From Candidatus Krumholzibacteriia bacterium (lineage in GTDB: Bacteria > Krumholzibacteriota > Krumholzibacteriia > Krumholzibacteriales > Krumholzibacteriaceae), in assembly GCA_028696635.1 (NCBI GenBank), contig JAQVGR010000171.1, positions 1 through 5,085 of the forward strand: 5,085 nucleotides of DNA. The letters run 5' to 3'. Of this stretch, positions 1 through 5,085 are shown piece by piece (positions within the stretch are counted from its first letter, which is position 1; the number at the start of each line of letters is the position of its first letter). A program made the translations under genes and the position numbers. The notes under the pieces were generated by a model, which saw nothing but the letters and a program-made list of their open reading frames with translations, was not told the origin of the DNA and did no database searches.

Positions 1-969
1 CCGGCGGGGGCGGCGTGGAACCTGAGGAACTATCTGCTCTTCTCCGTCGTCTGGTACACAGCCGCCTGCGCCGCCGATCCCGCGGTCCGGGGGAGGCTCT
101 ATGCCGTGCTCGCCGTATCCGCGACCGGCTCGGCACTGTACGGGATCGCGAGGTTCGCGCTGGGCAGGGGGGAGGGGACGCTCGGGCGCACCCCCGGCCC
201 GTTCTCGACGGCGATGACGTACGGCGGGGTCATGATGCTCCTGCTCTCCGTCACCGCCGCCCTCGCGATAGCCCCCGGGATAGGCCGGCGGGTCCGCGCG
301 CTCTCGGCGGCCGCCGCGACGGCGTGCGCCGCGGCGCTGTGGTTCTCGTTCACCAGGTCCTCATGGGTCGCCATGCTCGCATCGGGTACCGTGATCCTCG
401 CCGTGCTGCGGCGGAGGTGGATCGCGCCGGCGCTCGCGTTGACGGCCGTCGGGGTGCTGCTCCTTCCCGCGGCCCAGCGCCAGCGCGTGACAAGCATCTG
501 GGATCCGGCATACCGGACCAACGTGCAGCGGATCGAGATGATCAGGGGCGGGATATCGATATTCCTCGAGCACCCCGTGTTCGGGACCGGCCCGGTCGAT
601 CTCGGGCGGATCTACCGCGCCCACATGCCGCCCGGCGCGGTGCACGTTCACGGGCACATGCACAACATCTTCCTCCACGTGGCGGTCACGCTGGGGGCGC
701 TTGGGCTGGCGGCGTTCGTCTGGCTGCTCGCCTCAATCGTGCGGCTCGCCGCCGGTCTGCTGCGCCGGGGTCTGCCGCCCCCCGAGCGGGCATGGGCTAC
801 CGGGTCTCTCGGGGCCGCTGCGGGGTTCATCGTCAACGGCCTGTTCGAGTGGAACTTCGGGGACGCCGAGGTGCTCACCCTCTGGCTGATCGTCGTCGGC
901 TCGTGCGCGGCGCTGCGCCGGGAGGGGTCTGAGCGCCCCGTGCGCGGCGCTGAGCCGGGAGGGGTCTGA
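1..969 (+). CDS. O-antigen ligase/polymerase-type (Wzy_C) membrane protein, 3' part
   Basis: The frame is open from the first base, so the gene is cut off at its 5' end; 322 codons remain. The product is strongly hydrophobic, with several membrane helices. It shows the loop pattern of the O-antigen ligase family: a TRSSW motif at window codons 118-122 after a helix, then NVQRIEMIRGGISIFLEHPVFGTGP, then a large loop ending in HGHMHN (H221, N222) that leads into helices with GALGLAAF. In this family the conserved arginine and the His-Asn pair lie in the periplasmic loop that handles undecaprenyl-linked glycan. By family knowledge the protein would join or polymerise lipid-linked sugar chains in the inner membrane. 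Ligase (WaaL-like), polymerase (Wzy) and glycoprotein oligosaccharyltransferase cannot be told apart here. The last residues are charged, lie inside a 37-bp tandem duplication, and are probably not conserved. Confidence 0.8.
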   Translation, partial: PAGAAWNLRNYLLFSVVWYTAACAADPAVRGRLYAVLAVSATGSALYGIARFALGRGEGTLGRTPGPFSTAMTYGGVMMLLLSVTAALAIAPGIGRRVRALSAAAATACAAALWFSFTRSSWVAMLASGTVILAVLRRRWIAPALALTAVGVLLLPAAQRQRVTSIWDPAYRTNVQRIEMIRGGISIFLEHPVFGTGPVDLGRIYRAHMPPGAVHVHGHMHNIFLHVAVTLGALGLAAFVWLLASIVRLAAGLLRRGLPPPERAWATGSLGAAAGFIVNGLFEWNFGDAEVLTLWLIVVGSCAALRREGSERPVRGAEPGGV

Positions 970-976
970 ACGCCCC
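903..976. repeat. 37-bp imperfect tandem duplication
   Basis: Bases 903-939 and 940-976 are adjacent copies that match at 35 of 37 positions; the differences are c916/a953 and g933/a970. The unit is not a multiple of three. The second copy is therefore read in another frame and supplies the TGA stop (967-969) of the ligase-like gene. The first copy carries the same TGA out of frame (930-932). Confidence 0.93.
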
Positions 977-977
977 T

Positions 978-999
978 CGCCCCGCGCGGCGCGGGGGCG
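978..999 (+). other. GC-rich stem-loop between ligase-like gene and UbiA gene
   Basis: The sequence 980-986 pairs with 990-996 around a three-base loop (987-989). It extends to 978-979/998-999 if g997 is bulged. The stem is almost entirely G-C. No T-tract follows, so it is not a canonical intrinsic terminator. It could slow polymerase, protect an mRNA end, or simply reflect local GC richness. Confidence 0.4.
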
Positions 1000-1027
1000 G
1001 AGCGACCGGGGCGGCAGGGGGCGGTCC

Positions 1028-1057
1028 TTGACGGGACTCGGACGGTATATGTATCAT
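1028..1057 (+). promoter_or_regulatory. Possible sigma70-like promoter for the UbiA gene
   Basis: TTGACG (1028-1033) and TATCAT (1052-1057) each match the -35 and -10 consensus at five of six positions, with an 18-bp spacer. The segment is AT-richer than its surroundings. Transcription would start near 1064, almost on the ATG codons at 1064/1067, giving a leaderless or nearly leaderless mRNA. A TTG start at 1028 would then be impossible from this transcript. Chance matches of this quality occur, so confidence is modest. Confidence 0.3.
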
Positions 1058-1066
1058 GAGGTCATG

Positions 1067-1951
1067 ATGACGGTCTGGCGTATCATCGTCTCGATGCGGC
1101 CCGGGCAGTGGACCAAGAACCTGGTCCTCTTCGCGGGAGTCGTCTTCTCGAATCGCTTTCTCGAGCCCGGCCTGATCAAGGTCGCCGTATCGGCGTTCGC
1201 CGTCTTCTGCGTCCTGTCGGGGGCGGTCTACCTGATCAACGACGTCGCCGACCGGCGGCGCGACCGGGGCCACCCGGGCAAGGGGAAGCGGCCGATTGCG
1301 CAGGGGACCCTGGGGCCGGCGACGGCCACGGCGACAGCGATCGTCCTCGCCGCGGGGGCGCTCGCCGTCTCGACCCTGCTGGGCCGAGAGTTCCTCCTGC
1401 TCGCCGCGGTGTTCCTCGGGGTCAATCTGCTGTATACCTTCGCTCTTCGCTCCATCGTGATACTCGACGTGATCGCGATATCGTTCTCCTTCCTCATCAG
1501 GGCGATGGCGGGGGTGGTCGTTCTCCATCCGCAGGCGCCGGGCCTGGAGCTTTCCCCCTGGCTGTGGATCTGCACGCTGTTCCTCTCGCTCTTCCTCGCC
1601 GTGTGCAAGCGGCGCTATGAGTTCTGCCGTCTCGAGGCGGCGTCCGAGCATCGGGCTTCCCTGAAGGAGTACTCGGCGCAGCTTCTCGACCAGCTCGTCG
1701 GCCTGACCGCCACCTCCTCGATCATCTCGTACTCGATCTATACCGTCTGGCCGGCGACGGTGGACAAGTTCCACACGCGCGATCTCGTCTACACGATTCC
1801 GTTCGTCGTATTCGGAATCATGCGCTATCTCTACCTCGTCTACACCCGGCACGAAGGGGGAGATCCGTCCGGAGTGCTGCTGGCCGAGAAGGCGATCATC
1901 GCGGATGTCTTTCTCTGGTTCGTCGCGGTGGCATATATCATAGGGCGCTGA
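1067..1951 (+). CDS. UbiA-family prenyltransferase, decaprenyl-phosphate phosphoribosyltransferase-like
   Basis: This integral membrane protein of 294 residues is close to the usual size of the decaprenyl-phosphate phosphoribosyltransferase group (about 300). It begins with the family's MRPGQWTKNLV segment. The first Mg/diphosphate site is N58-D59-xx-D62-xxx-D66-R67, followed by HPxKxKRPIAxG (H69 to G80). The second is Y123-T-F-A-L-R with D134 and the LIRAMAG helix (R145). The HP-K-RPIA signature is typical of enzymes that move phosphoribose from PRPP onto a polyprenyl phosphate. Related UbiA enzymes prenylate quinones or other acceptors, so the substrate is inferred. No epimerase or phosphatase partner is in the window. 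The start is uncertain. ATG 1067 has GAGG at 1058-1061 with 5-nt spacing and puts the family motif near the N-terminus. ATG 1064, ATG 1049 and TTG 1028 (preceded by AGGGGG at 1016-1021) are in-frame alternatives. Confidence 0.85.
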   Translation: MTVWRIIVSMRPGQWTKNLVLFAGVVFSNRFLEPGLIKVAVSAFAVFCVLSGAVYLINDVADRRRDRGHPGKGKRPIAQGTLGPATATATAIVLAAGALAVSTLLGREFLLLAAVFLGVNLLYTFALRSIVILDVIAISFSFLIRAMAGVVVLHPQAPGLELSPWLWICTLFLSLFLAVCKRRYEFCRLEAASEHRASLKEYSAQLLDQLVGLTATSSIISYSIYTVWPATVDKFHTRDLVYTIPFVVFGIMRYLYLVYTRHEGGDPSGVLLAEKAIIADVFLWFVAVAYIIGR

Positions 1952-1973
1952 ATCGCATGAGGGGAGCATGATC

Positions 1974-3062
1974 ATGGGTTCGAAGGTCGCAGTGCTGCGG
2001 ACGAGACCCGAGACGGTCGTCGAGGACTACCACCGGCTCATGGAGCTGGCCGAGGCGGGCCGCCATCTCACCGCCGCGCGCGAGCTCCTTCTCAAGCTCA
2101 ACCTGTCGTGGACCAAATATTTTCCCGCCTGCTCGAGCCAGCCGTGGCAGCTCGAGGGGGTGATCCGCGACCTCGAGGGCCGCGGATACGGCCCCCGGAC
2201 GCTCCTGCCCGTCGAGAACAAGACGGTGGTGACGAACCCCCGGGAGGGCGCCCGCAACAACCTCTGGTCTCCGATCCTCGAGAGGCACAACCTCCCATTT
2301 ATCGCGCTGCCCGAGGTCGAATGGACCGTGTTCGAGTTCCGCAGCGAGCTGATCAAGCTGGGCGAGATCTTCCCCGAGGGGATCGAGATCCCGAAGATGT
2401 ACATCGGCCGCGACGTCCTCCACCTGCCGACGGTGAAGACTCACGGACACTCGACCACGACCGGCGCGGTGAAGAACTCGTTCGGAGGGCTGCTCAAGGA
2501 GGTCCGCCACTACGCGCACAAATACATGCACGAGGTCCTCGTCGATCTGATGATGATGCAGCGAGAGCTCCATCCGAACATATTCGCCGTCATGGACGGC
2601 ACCGTCTGCGGGGACGGAGCCGGCCCGCGCACGATGGATACGTACGAGGGGGACATCATACTCGCCTCCGCCGATTCGGTCGCGATCGACGCGGTGGCGG
2701 CGAGGATCATGGGATTCGACCCGATGTCGATCGACTACCTCAGGTGGGCGACGGAGCGGGGGCTGGGCGAGGCGCGGATCGAACGCATGGAGATCGTCGG
2801 CGAGGACATCGAAGAGATGAATTTTCATTTCCATATGAAGAAGAGCTTCGTGATCTGGGGCGACCAGATGCTGCGCAAGGGCCCGCTGCGCTTCCTCGAG
2901 GGGATCGCCCTGCACTCGCCGCTCGTCGTCTGGGCGCCGGCGGCGAGCAATCTCTACCACGACCTGCTCTGGTACCCGACGATCGGCCGCGCGAAGATCC
3001 GGAAGTTCCGCCGGTCGAAATGGGGGGCGCTGTGGGAGCGCTACCGGGAAGGCGGCCGATGA
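1974..3062 (+). CDS. DUF362 domain-containing protein
   Basis: A soluble-looking protein of 362 residues that matches DUF362 by recognisable blocks: VAVLRTRPETVVEDY at the N-terminus, KLNLSW, then LPTVKTHGHSTTTGAVKNSFGG (K155, H157, H159, K167, N168), MDGTVCGDGAGP (207-218), and ASADSVAIDAVAARIMGFDP. The family's biochemical role is not established. Some members carry ferredoxin-type cysteine clusters, but only two cysteines are seen here, so no Fe-S domain is present. The C-terminal part is basic and aromatic (WYPTIGRAKIRKFRRSKW) with a short hydrophobic stretch (HSPLVVWAPAA), which might contact a membrane; that is inference. ATG 1974 is preferred because AGGGGAG (1960-1966) lies 7 nt upstream. 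ATG 1968, two codons earlier, sits too close to it. The gene starts 22 nt after the UbiA stop and its own stop overlaps ispE, so it is probably co-expressed with both. Confidence 0.85.
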   Translation: MGSKVAVLRTRPETVVEDYHRLMELAEAGRHLTAARELLLKLNLSWTKYFPACSSQPWQLEGVIRDLEGRGYGPRTLLPVENKTVVTNPREGARNNLWSPILERHNLPFIALPEVEWTVFEFRSELIKLGEIFPEGIEIPKMYIGRDVLHLPTVKTHGHSTTTGAVKNSFGGLLKEVRHYAHKYMHEVLVDLMMMQRELHPNIFAVMDGTVCGDGAGPRTMDTYEGDIILASADSVAIDAVAARIMGFDPMSIDYLRWATERGLGEARIERMEIVGEDIEEMNFHFHMKKSFVIWGDQMLRKGPLRFLEGIALHSPLVVWAPAASNLYHDLLWYPTIGRAKIRKFRRSKWGALWERYREGGR

Positions 3063-3946
3063 GCCCCCGCCGCCTGCGCGTGAGATGCGCGGCGAAGATC
3101 AATCTCTACCTCGACGTCATCGGCAGGCGGCTCGACGGGTACCACGATATCGAGACGCTTTTCCAGCCGGTCTCGCTCTGCGACGAGATCACGATAGAGG
3201 AATCGGGGGCGGGAGTGGATCTGCGCGGGTCAGATCCGTCGATACCGTGGGACAGATCGAACCTCTGCTGGCGGGCGGCCGAGGCGGCGTTCGGCGCGGC
3301 CGGCAGGGAGCCCGCCGTCTCCATAACGGTCGAAAAGCGTATACCGGCCGGCGCCGGGCTCGGGGGGGGGAGCTCGGACGCCGCCGCCGTGCTCGCAGGT
3401 CTCGACGCCCTCTTCGGGCTGGGACTCGGCGGCGAGCGGCTCGGTGCCCTCGCGCTCGAGCTCGGCTCGGACGTGCCGTTCTTTCTCCTCGGCTCGCCGG
3501 CGATAGGAAGGGGACGCGGCGAGATCCTCGAGCCGACCGACGGCGTTCCCGGGGGCTGGATCGTCATCGGCATGCCAACCTTAACTATTTCCACCAGTTG
3601 GGCATACGCTTCGCTCACAAAAATGTTGACAAGCCCCCGCGGGGGACCTACACTGAATGCGCTGATAGAAGCGTTGAAGGGTTTTCCGGATATCGCGCTC
3701 GATACATACAACGGCTTCCAGGGGGCTGCCATCGAGCGCTACCCTGAGATCGGTGAGATTCTAGCCGTTCTGCGCGATGGAGGGGCTCTGCTGAGCGCCA
3801 TGAGCGGCAGCGGCTCTTCGTGCTTTGCGCTGTTCGGCGAGCCGGGAGCGGCCGCGGGGACCAGGGAACGACTGACAGAGCACGGCTATTCGGCGTGGGT
3901 CGACCGTCCCGCGCGGCGGGCGCTGGTGCTCCTCCAGGAGGGGTAA
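3059..3946 (+). CDS. ispE: 4-diphosphocytidyl-2-C-methyl-D-erythritol kinase
   Basis: A GHMP kinase that phosphorylates the 2-hydroxyl of CDP-methylerythritol with ATP in the cytosolic MEP pathway, leading to IPP and DMAPP. The product has 295 residues, normal for IspE. All three family blocks are visible: AAKINLYLDVIGRRLDGYHDIETLFQ with catalytic K13; the ATP loop PAGAGLGGGSSDAA (96-109); ELGSDVPFF with catalytic D138; then ISTSWAY, and near the C-terminus MSGSGSSCFALF. The usual NDFE-like segment reads NGFQ here. The start is fixed by the ATGA overlap with the DUF362 stop and by GGAAGG at 3047-3052, spaced 6 nt. The frame stays open far upstream, to 2108, but that extension only shadows the DUF362 gene. 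A G9 run (3362-3370) encodes the glycines of the ATP loop. Base composition becomes noticeably less GC-rich from about 3575, where a promoter-like element lies. Confidence 0.97.
   Translation: MSPRRLRVRCAAKINLYLDVIGRRLDGYHDIETLFQPVSLCDEITIEESGAGVDLRGSDPSIPWDRSNLCWRAAEAAFGAAGREPAVSITVEKRIPAGAGLGGGSSDAAAVLAGLDALFGLGLGGERLGALALELGSDVPFFLLGSPAIGRGRGEILEPTDGVPGGWIVIGMPTLTISTSWAYASLTKMLTSPRGGPTLNALIEALKGFPDIALDTYNGFQGAAIERYPEIGEILAVLRDGGALLSAMSGSGSSCFALFGEPGAAAGTRERLTEHGYSAWVDRPARRALVLLQEG
3626..3654 (+). promoter_or_regulatory. Sigma70-type promoter inside ispE, probably for spoVG-tRNA-Gln
   Basis: A perfect TTGACA -35 (3626-3631) is followed by an optimal 17-bp spacer and TACACT (3649-3654), which matches TATAAT at four of six positions. 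Upstream lies an A-rich stretch, CACAAAAATG (3616-3625). The expected start is near 3661. It would give a leader of about 310 nt, formed by the end of ispE, ahead of spoVG. The spacer contains a perfect 12-bp palindrome, CCCCCGCGGGGG (3634-3645), which could be an operator or a DNA-shape element. The match sits in a local GC dip within a very GC-rich gene, which makes pure chance less likely. Confidence 0.5.
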
Positions 3947-3970
3947 GTGCAGCAAAGCAGAGGGGGCCAC

Positions 3971-4267
3971 ATGGAGATCACTGAGATTCGGATATCGCTC
4001 CGGGATGACAACAAGCTGAAGGCCTTTGCGAGCATCACGCTCGACAACTGCTTCGTGATCCGCGGCCTCAAGATCATCGAAGGGGGCAAGGGGATCTTCG
4101 TGGCCATGCCGAGCCGCCGGCGACCCGACGGGACATATCAGGACATCGCCCATCCGATCAACAACGAGACCCGGGACAGGATGGAGGCGGAGATCATCGC
4201 GGCATACCACAAGGAGATCAAGCAGGCCGCCACGGAAGCCGGCCTCGAGATGACCGAGCAGCAGTAG
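3971..4267 (+). CDS. spoVG: SpoVG family regulatory protein
   Basis: A protein of 98 residues, the same size as Bacillus SpoVG (97). It aligns from its first residue: MEITEIRI, FASITLDNCFVIRGLKIIEG (19-38), GIFVAMPSRRRPDG (41-54) and YQDIAHPIN (56-64), followed by a charged helical tail with many Glu, Lys and Ala residues. SpoVG was named for spore cortex formation, but it is widespread in non-sporulating bacteria. In several species it acts as a small site-specific DNA- or RNA-binding regulator, so sporulation should not be inferred. ATG 3971 is chosen because it gives the canonical N-terminus and has AGAGGGGG (3959-3966) upstream. A GTG at 3947, directly after the ispE stop, would add eight non-conserved residues. 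The gene lies 24 nt after ispE and 16 nt before tRNA-Gln. It may be transcribed with ispE and also from the promoter inside that gene. Confidence 0.96.
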   Translation: MEITEIRISLRDDNKLKAFASITLDNCFVIRGLKIIEGGKGIFVAMPSRRRPDGTYQDIAHPINNETRDRMEAEIIAAYHKEIKQAATEAGLEMTEQQ

Positions 4268-4283
4268 AAATACCGGAAGCTAC

Positions 4284-4357
4284 TGGGGCGTCGTCAAGCG
4301 GCAAGACACAGGACTTTGGCTCCTGGATCGGAGGTTCGAATCCTCCCGCCCCAACCA
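4284..4357 (+). tRNA. tRNA-Gln (anticodon UUG)
   Basis: A complete cloverleaf folds by eye. The acceptor stem is TGGGGCG (4284-4290) with CGCCCCA (4347-4353), seven pairs, then discriminator A4354 and genome-encoded CCA (4355-4357). The D stem is GTC/GAC (4293-4295, 4305-4307). The anticodon stem is CAGGA/TCCTG with loop CTTTGGC, placing anticodon TTG at 4316-4318, which reads CAA. The T stem is GGAGG/CCTCC with loop TTCGAAT. The U1-A72 first pair is also found in E. coli tRNA-Gln. No separate promoter is seen in the 16-nt gap after spoVG, so the tRNA is probably processed from a longer mRNA. Confidence 0.97.
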
Positions 4358-4368
4358 TTCGAAGAGTG

Positions 4369-4397
4369 GATCGGTGGCGCGGCCGATCGTTTTTTTT
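4369..4397 (+). terminator. Intrinsic terminator/attenuator between tRNA-Gln and prs
   Basis: GATCGG (4369-4374) pairs with CCGATC (4383-4388), extended by a T-G wobble (4375/4382), around a six-base loop. One base later comes a run of eight T (4390-4397). This is the classic rho-independent form, with a rather short stem. It ends the upstream transcript after the tRNA. The prs Shine-Dalgarno begins only four bases after the last T, so partial readthrough may set prs expression. Confidence 0.8.
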
Positions 4398-4400
4398 GTC

Positions 4401-4406
4401 AAGGAG
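4401..4406 (+). promoter_or_regulatory. Ribosome binding site of prs
   Basis: AAGGAG lies six bases before ATG 4413, an optimal arrangement that fixes the prs start. It lies just after the T-run of the terminator. Confidence 0.85.
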
Positions 4407-4412
4407 CGGCAG

Positions 4413-5085
4413 ATGGACCAGGTGACCCTGATCAGCGGAAACGGCAACGGCGATCTCTCCCGGCGTATTGCGGAGTACCTCGGGCTCGGGCTGTGCGATG
4501 TCGATCTCGGCAGGTTCTCCGACGGGGAGATCCGCGTGAGCATCAACGAGAACATCAGGGGGAAGGACGTGTTCATCATCCAGCCCACCCTTCCTCCGGC
4601 CGACAACCTCATGGAGCTGCTGATACTCATCGACGCCTGCCACCGGGCCTCGGCGAACCGCATCACGGCCGTGATACCGTATTACGGGTACGCCAGACAG
4701 GACCGAAAGGACAAGCCGCGGGTGCCGATCTCCGCGAAGCTCGTGGCGAACCTCATCGAGACCGCCGGCGCCCACCGGGTGCTCGCCCTCGAGCTCCACG
4801 CCGCGCAGATCCAGGGTTTTTTCGACATACAGGTCGATAATCTTTTTGCGGGACCGGTCTTCGCCGAATATATTTCCGGGAAGTCGTTCCGGAATCTGAC
4901 CGTCGTGTCCCCCGACGTGGGGGGGATCAAGATGGGCCGGGCGTTCGCCAAGCGGTTCGACGCGAATCTCGCGATCGTCGACAAGCGCCGCACCGCGGCG
5001 GACAGCTCCGACGTCATGAACGTGATCGGCGAGGTCGGGGGCTGCGATATCGTGATCCTCGACGACATCATCAGCACCGCCGGCC
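4413..5085 (+). CDS. prs: Ribose-phosphate pyrophosphokinase (PRPP synthase), 5' part
   Basis: The enzyme makes PRPP from ribose 5-phosphate and ATP for nucleotide, histidine, tryptophan and NAD synthesis in the cytosol. The window holds 224 codons of a family normally about 310-320 long, and the gene runs off the end. Landmarks in order are GRFSDGEIRVSINENIRGKDVFIIQPT, PYYGYARQDRKDKPRVPISAK (R95-K99 is the ATP-binding RQDRK), the metal-binding ELHAAQIQGFF (H129), VVSPDVGGIKMGRAFAKRF, the catalytic DKRR loop (190-193), and the PRPP/ribose-phosphate loop LDDIISTAG (D217-G224) at the window edge. That loop has serine at 221, where the Bacillus and E. coli enzymes have aspartate (DDxIDT). Such a serine also occurs in archaeal PRPP synthases, so activity is not in doubt. 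ATG 4413 is supported by AAGGAG at 4401-4406. No promoter fits between the terminator and the start. Confidence 0.97.
   Translation, partial: MDQVTLISGNGNGDLSRRIAEYLGLGLCDVDLGRFSDGEIRVSINENIRGKDVFIIQPTLPPADNLMELLILIDACHRASANRITAVIPYYGYARQDRKDKPRVPISAKLVANLIETAGAHRVLALELHAAQIQGFFDIQVDNLFAGPVFAEYISGKSFRNLTVVSPDVGGIKMGRAFAKRFDANLAIVDKRRTAADSSDVMNVIGEVGGCDIVILDDIISTAG

Noticed and set aside
15..932. 305-codon plus-strand frame across the ligase-like gene
   Set aside because: It is an Arg/Gly/Ala-rich shadow. The frame open from base 1 gives membrane helices and O-antigen ligase motifs instead.
970..1027. Rho-independent terminator after the ligase-like gene
   Set aside because: A strong GC hairpin is present but no T-tract follows, so only a stem-loop is recorded.
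875..1975. 366-codon minus-strand open frame opposite the UbiA gene
   Set aside because: The product is a low-complexity Arg/Glu/Asp/Pro chain typical of the antisense of GC-rich coding DNA. The plus strand encodes a clear UbiA protein.
1938..2960. 340-codon minus-strand open frame opposite the DUF362 gene
   Set aside because: It has the antisense-shadow composition and no recognisable motif; the opposite strand carries conserved DUF362 blocks.
2108..3058. In-frame upstream extension of ispE (a 612-codon open frame ending at 3946)
   Set aside because: The extension is Arg/Pro-rich with no family similarity, lies wholly across the convincing DUF362 gene, and IspE homologues begin at the AAKINLY segment just after 3059.
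3947..3970. GTG 3947 as the spoVG start, directly after the ispE stop
   Set aside because: It adds eight residues absent from SpoVG proteins; ATG 3971 has its own Shine-Dalgarno and gives the canonical MEITEIRI start.
4396..4424. A prs promoter using TTGTCA at 4396-4401 as -35
   Set aside because: The position for a -10 would fall inside the prs coding sequence and has no TATAAT-like hexamer.

Overview
This high-GC window looks like chromosomal DNA from a Gram-negative-type, envelope-building bacterium. All genes lie on the plus strand, tightly packed. No mobile element, CRISPR array or origin is visible. The organism cannot be named from the sequence. The order ispE - spoVG - tRNA-Gln - prs resembles the conserved ispE/spoVG/prs neighbourhood of several phyla. 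SpoVG together with an O-antigen-ligase-type protein and an RQDRKDKPRVPI-type PRPP synthase would fit an uncultivated lineage of the PVC/Omnitrophota or deltaproteobacterial sort. That placement is inference.

Layout. Bases 1-969 are the 3' part of a polytopic membrane protein of the O-antigen ligase/polymerase (Wzy_C) type. Its end carries a 37-bp tandem duplication, followed by a GC-rich stem-loop. Bases 1067-1951 encode a UbiA-family prenyltransferase resembling decaprenyl-phosphate phosphoribosyltransferase. Bases 1974-3062 encode a DUF362 protein of unknown function. Its stop codon overlaps the start of ispE (3059-3946) in an ATGA junction. SpoVG (3971-4267) follows, then a complete tRNA-Gln(UUG) with encoded CCA (4284-4357), an intrinsic terminator (4369-4397), and the 5' part of prs (4413 to the window end).

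How it fits together. The left half concerns lipid-linked cell-surface glycan chemistry. The right half is core metabolism and regulation: IspE makes isoprenoid precursors, from which polyprenyl phosphates derive, and Prs makes PRPP. If the UbiA protein is a phosphoribosyltransferase, both of its substrates trace back to pathways represented here. This link is suggestive only.

The most notable non-coding signals are four. One is a near-consensus sigma70-type promoter inside ispE, with a palindromic spacer. The second is a terminator placed immediately before the prs ribosome binding site, which suggests attenuation or readthrough control. The third is an 11-nt near-repeat shared by the tRNA and the terminator arm. 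The fourth is the frame-changing 37-bp duplication between the first two genes. No clearly novel multi-gene system was found.
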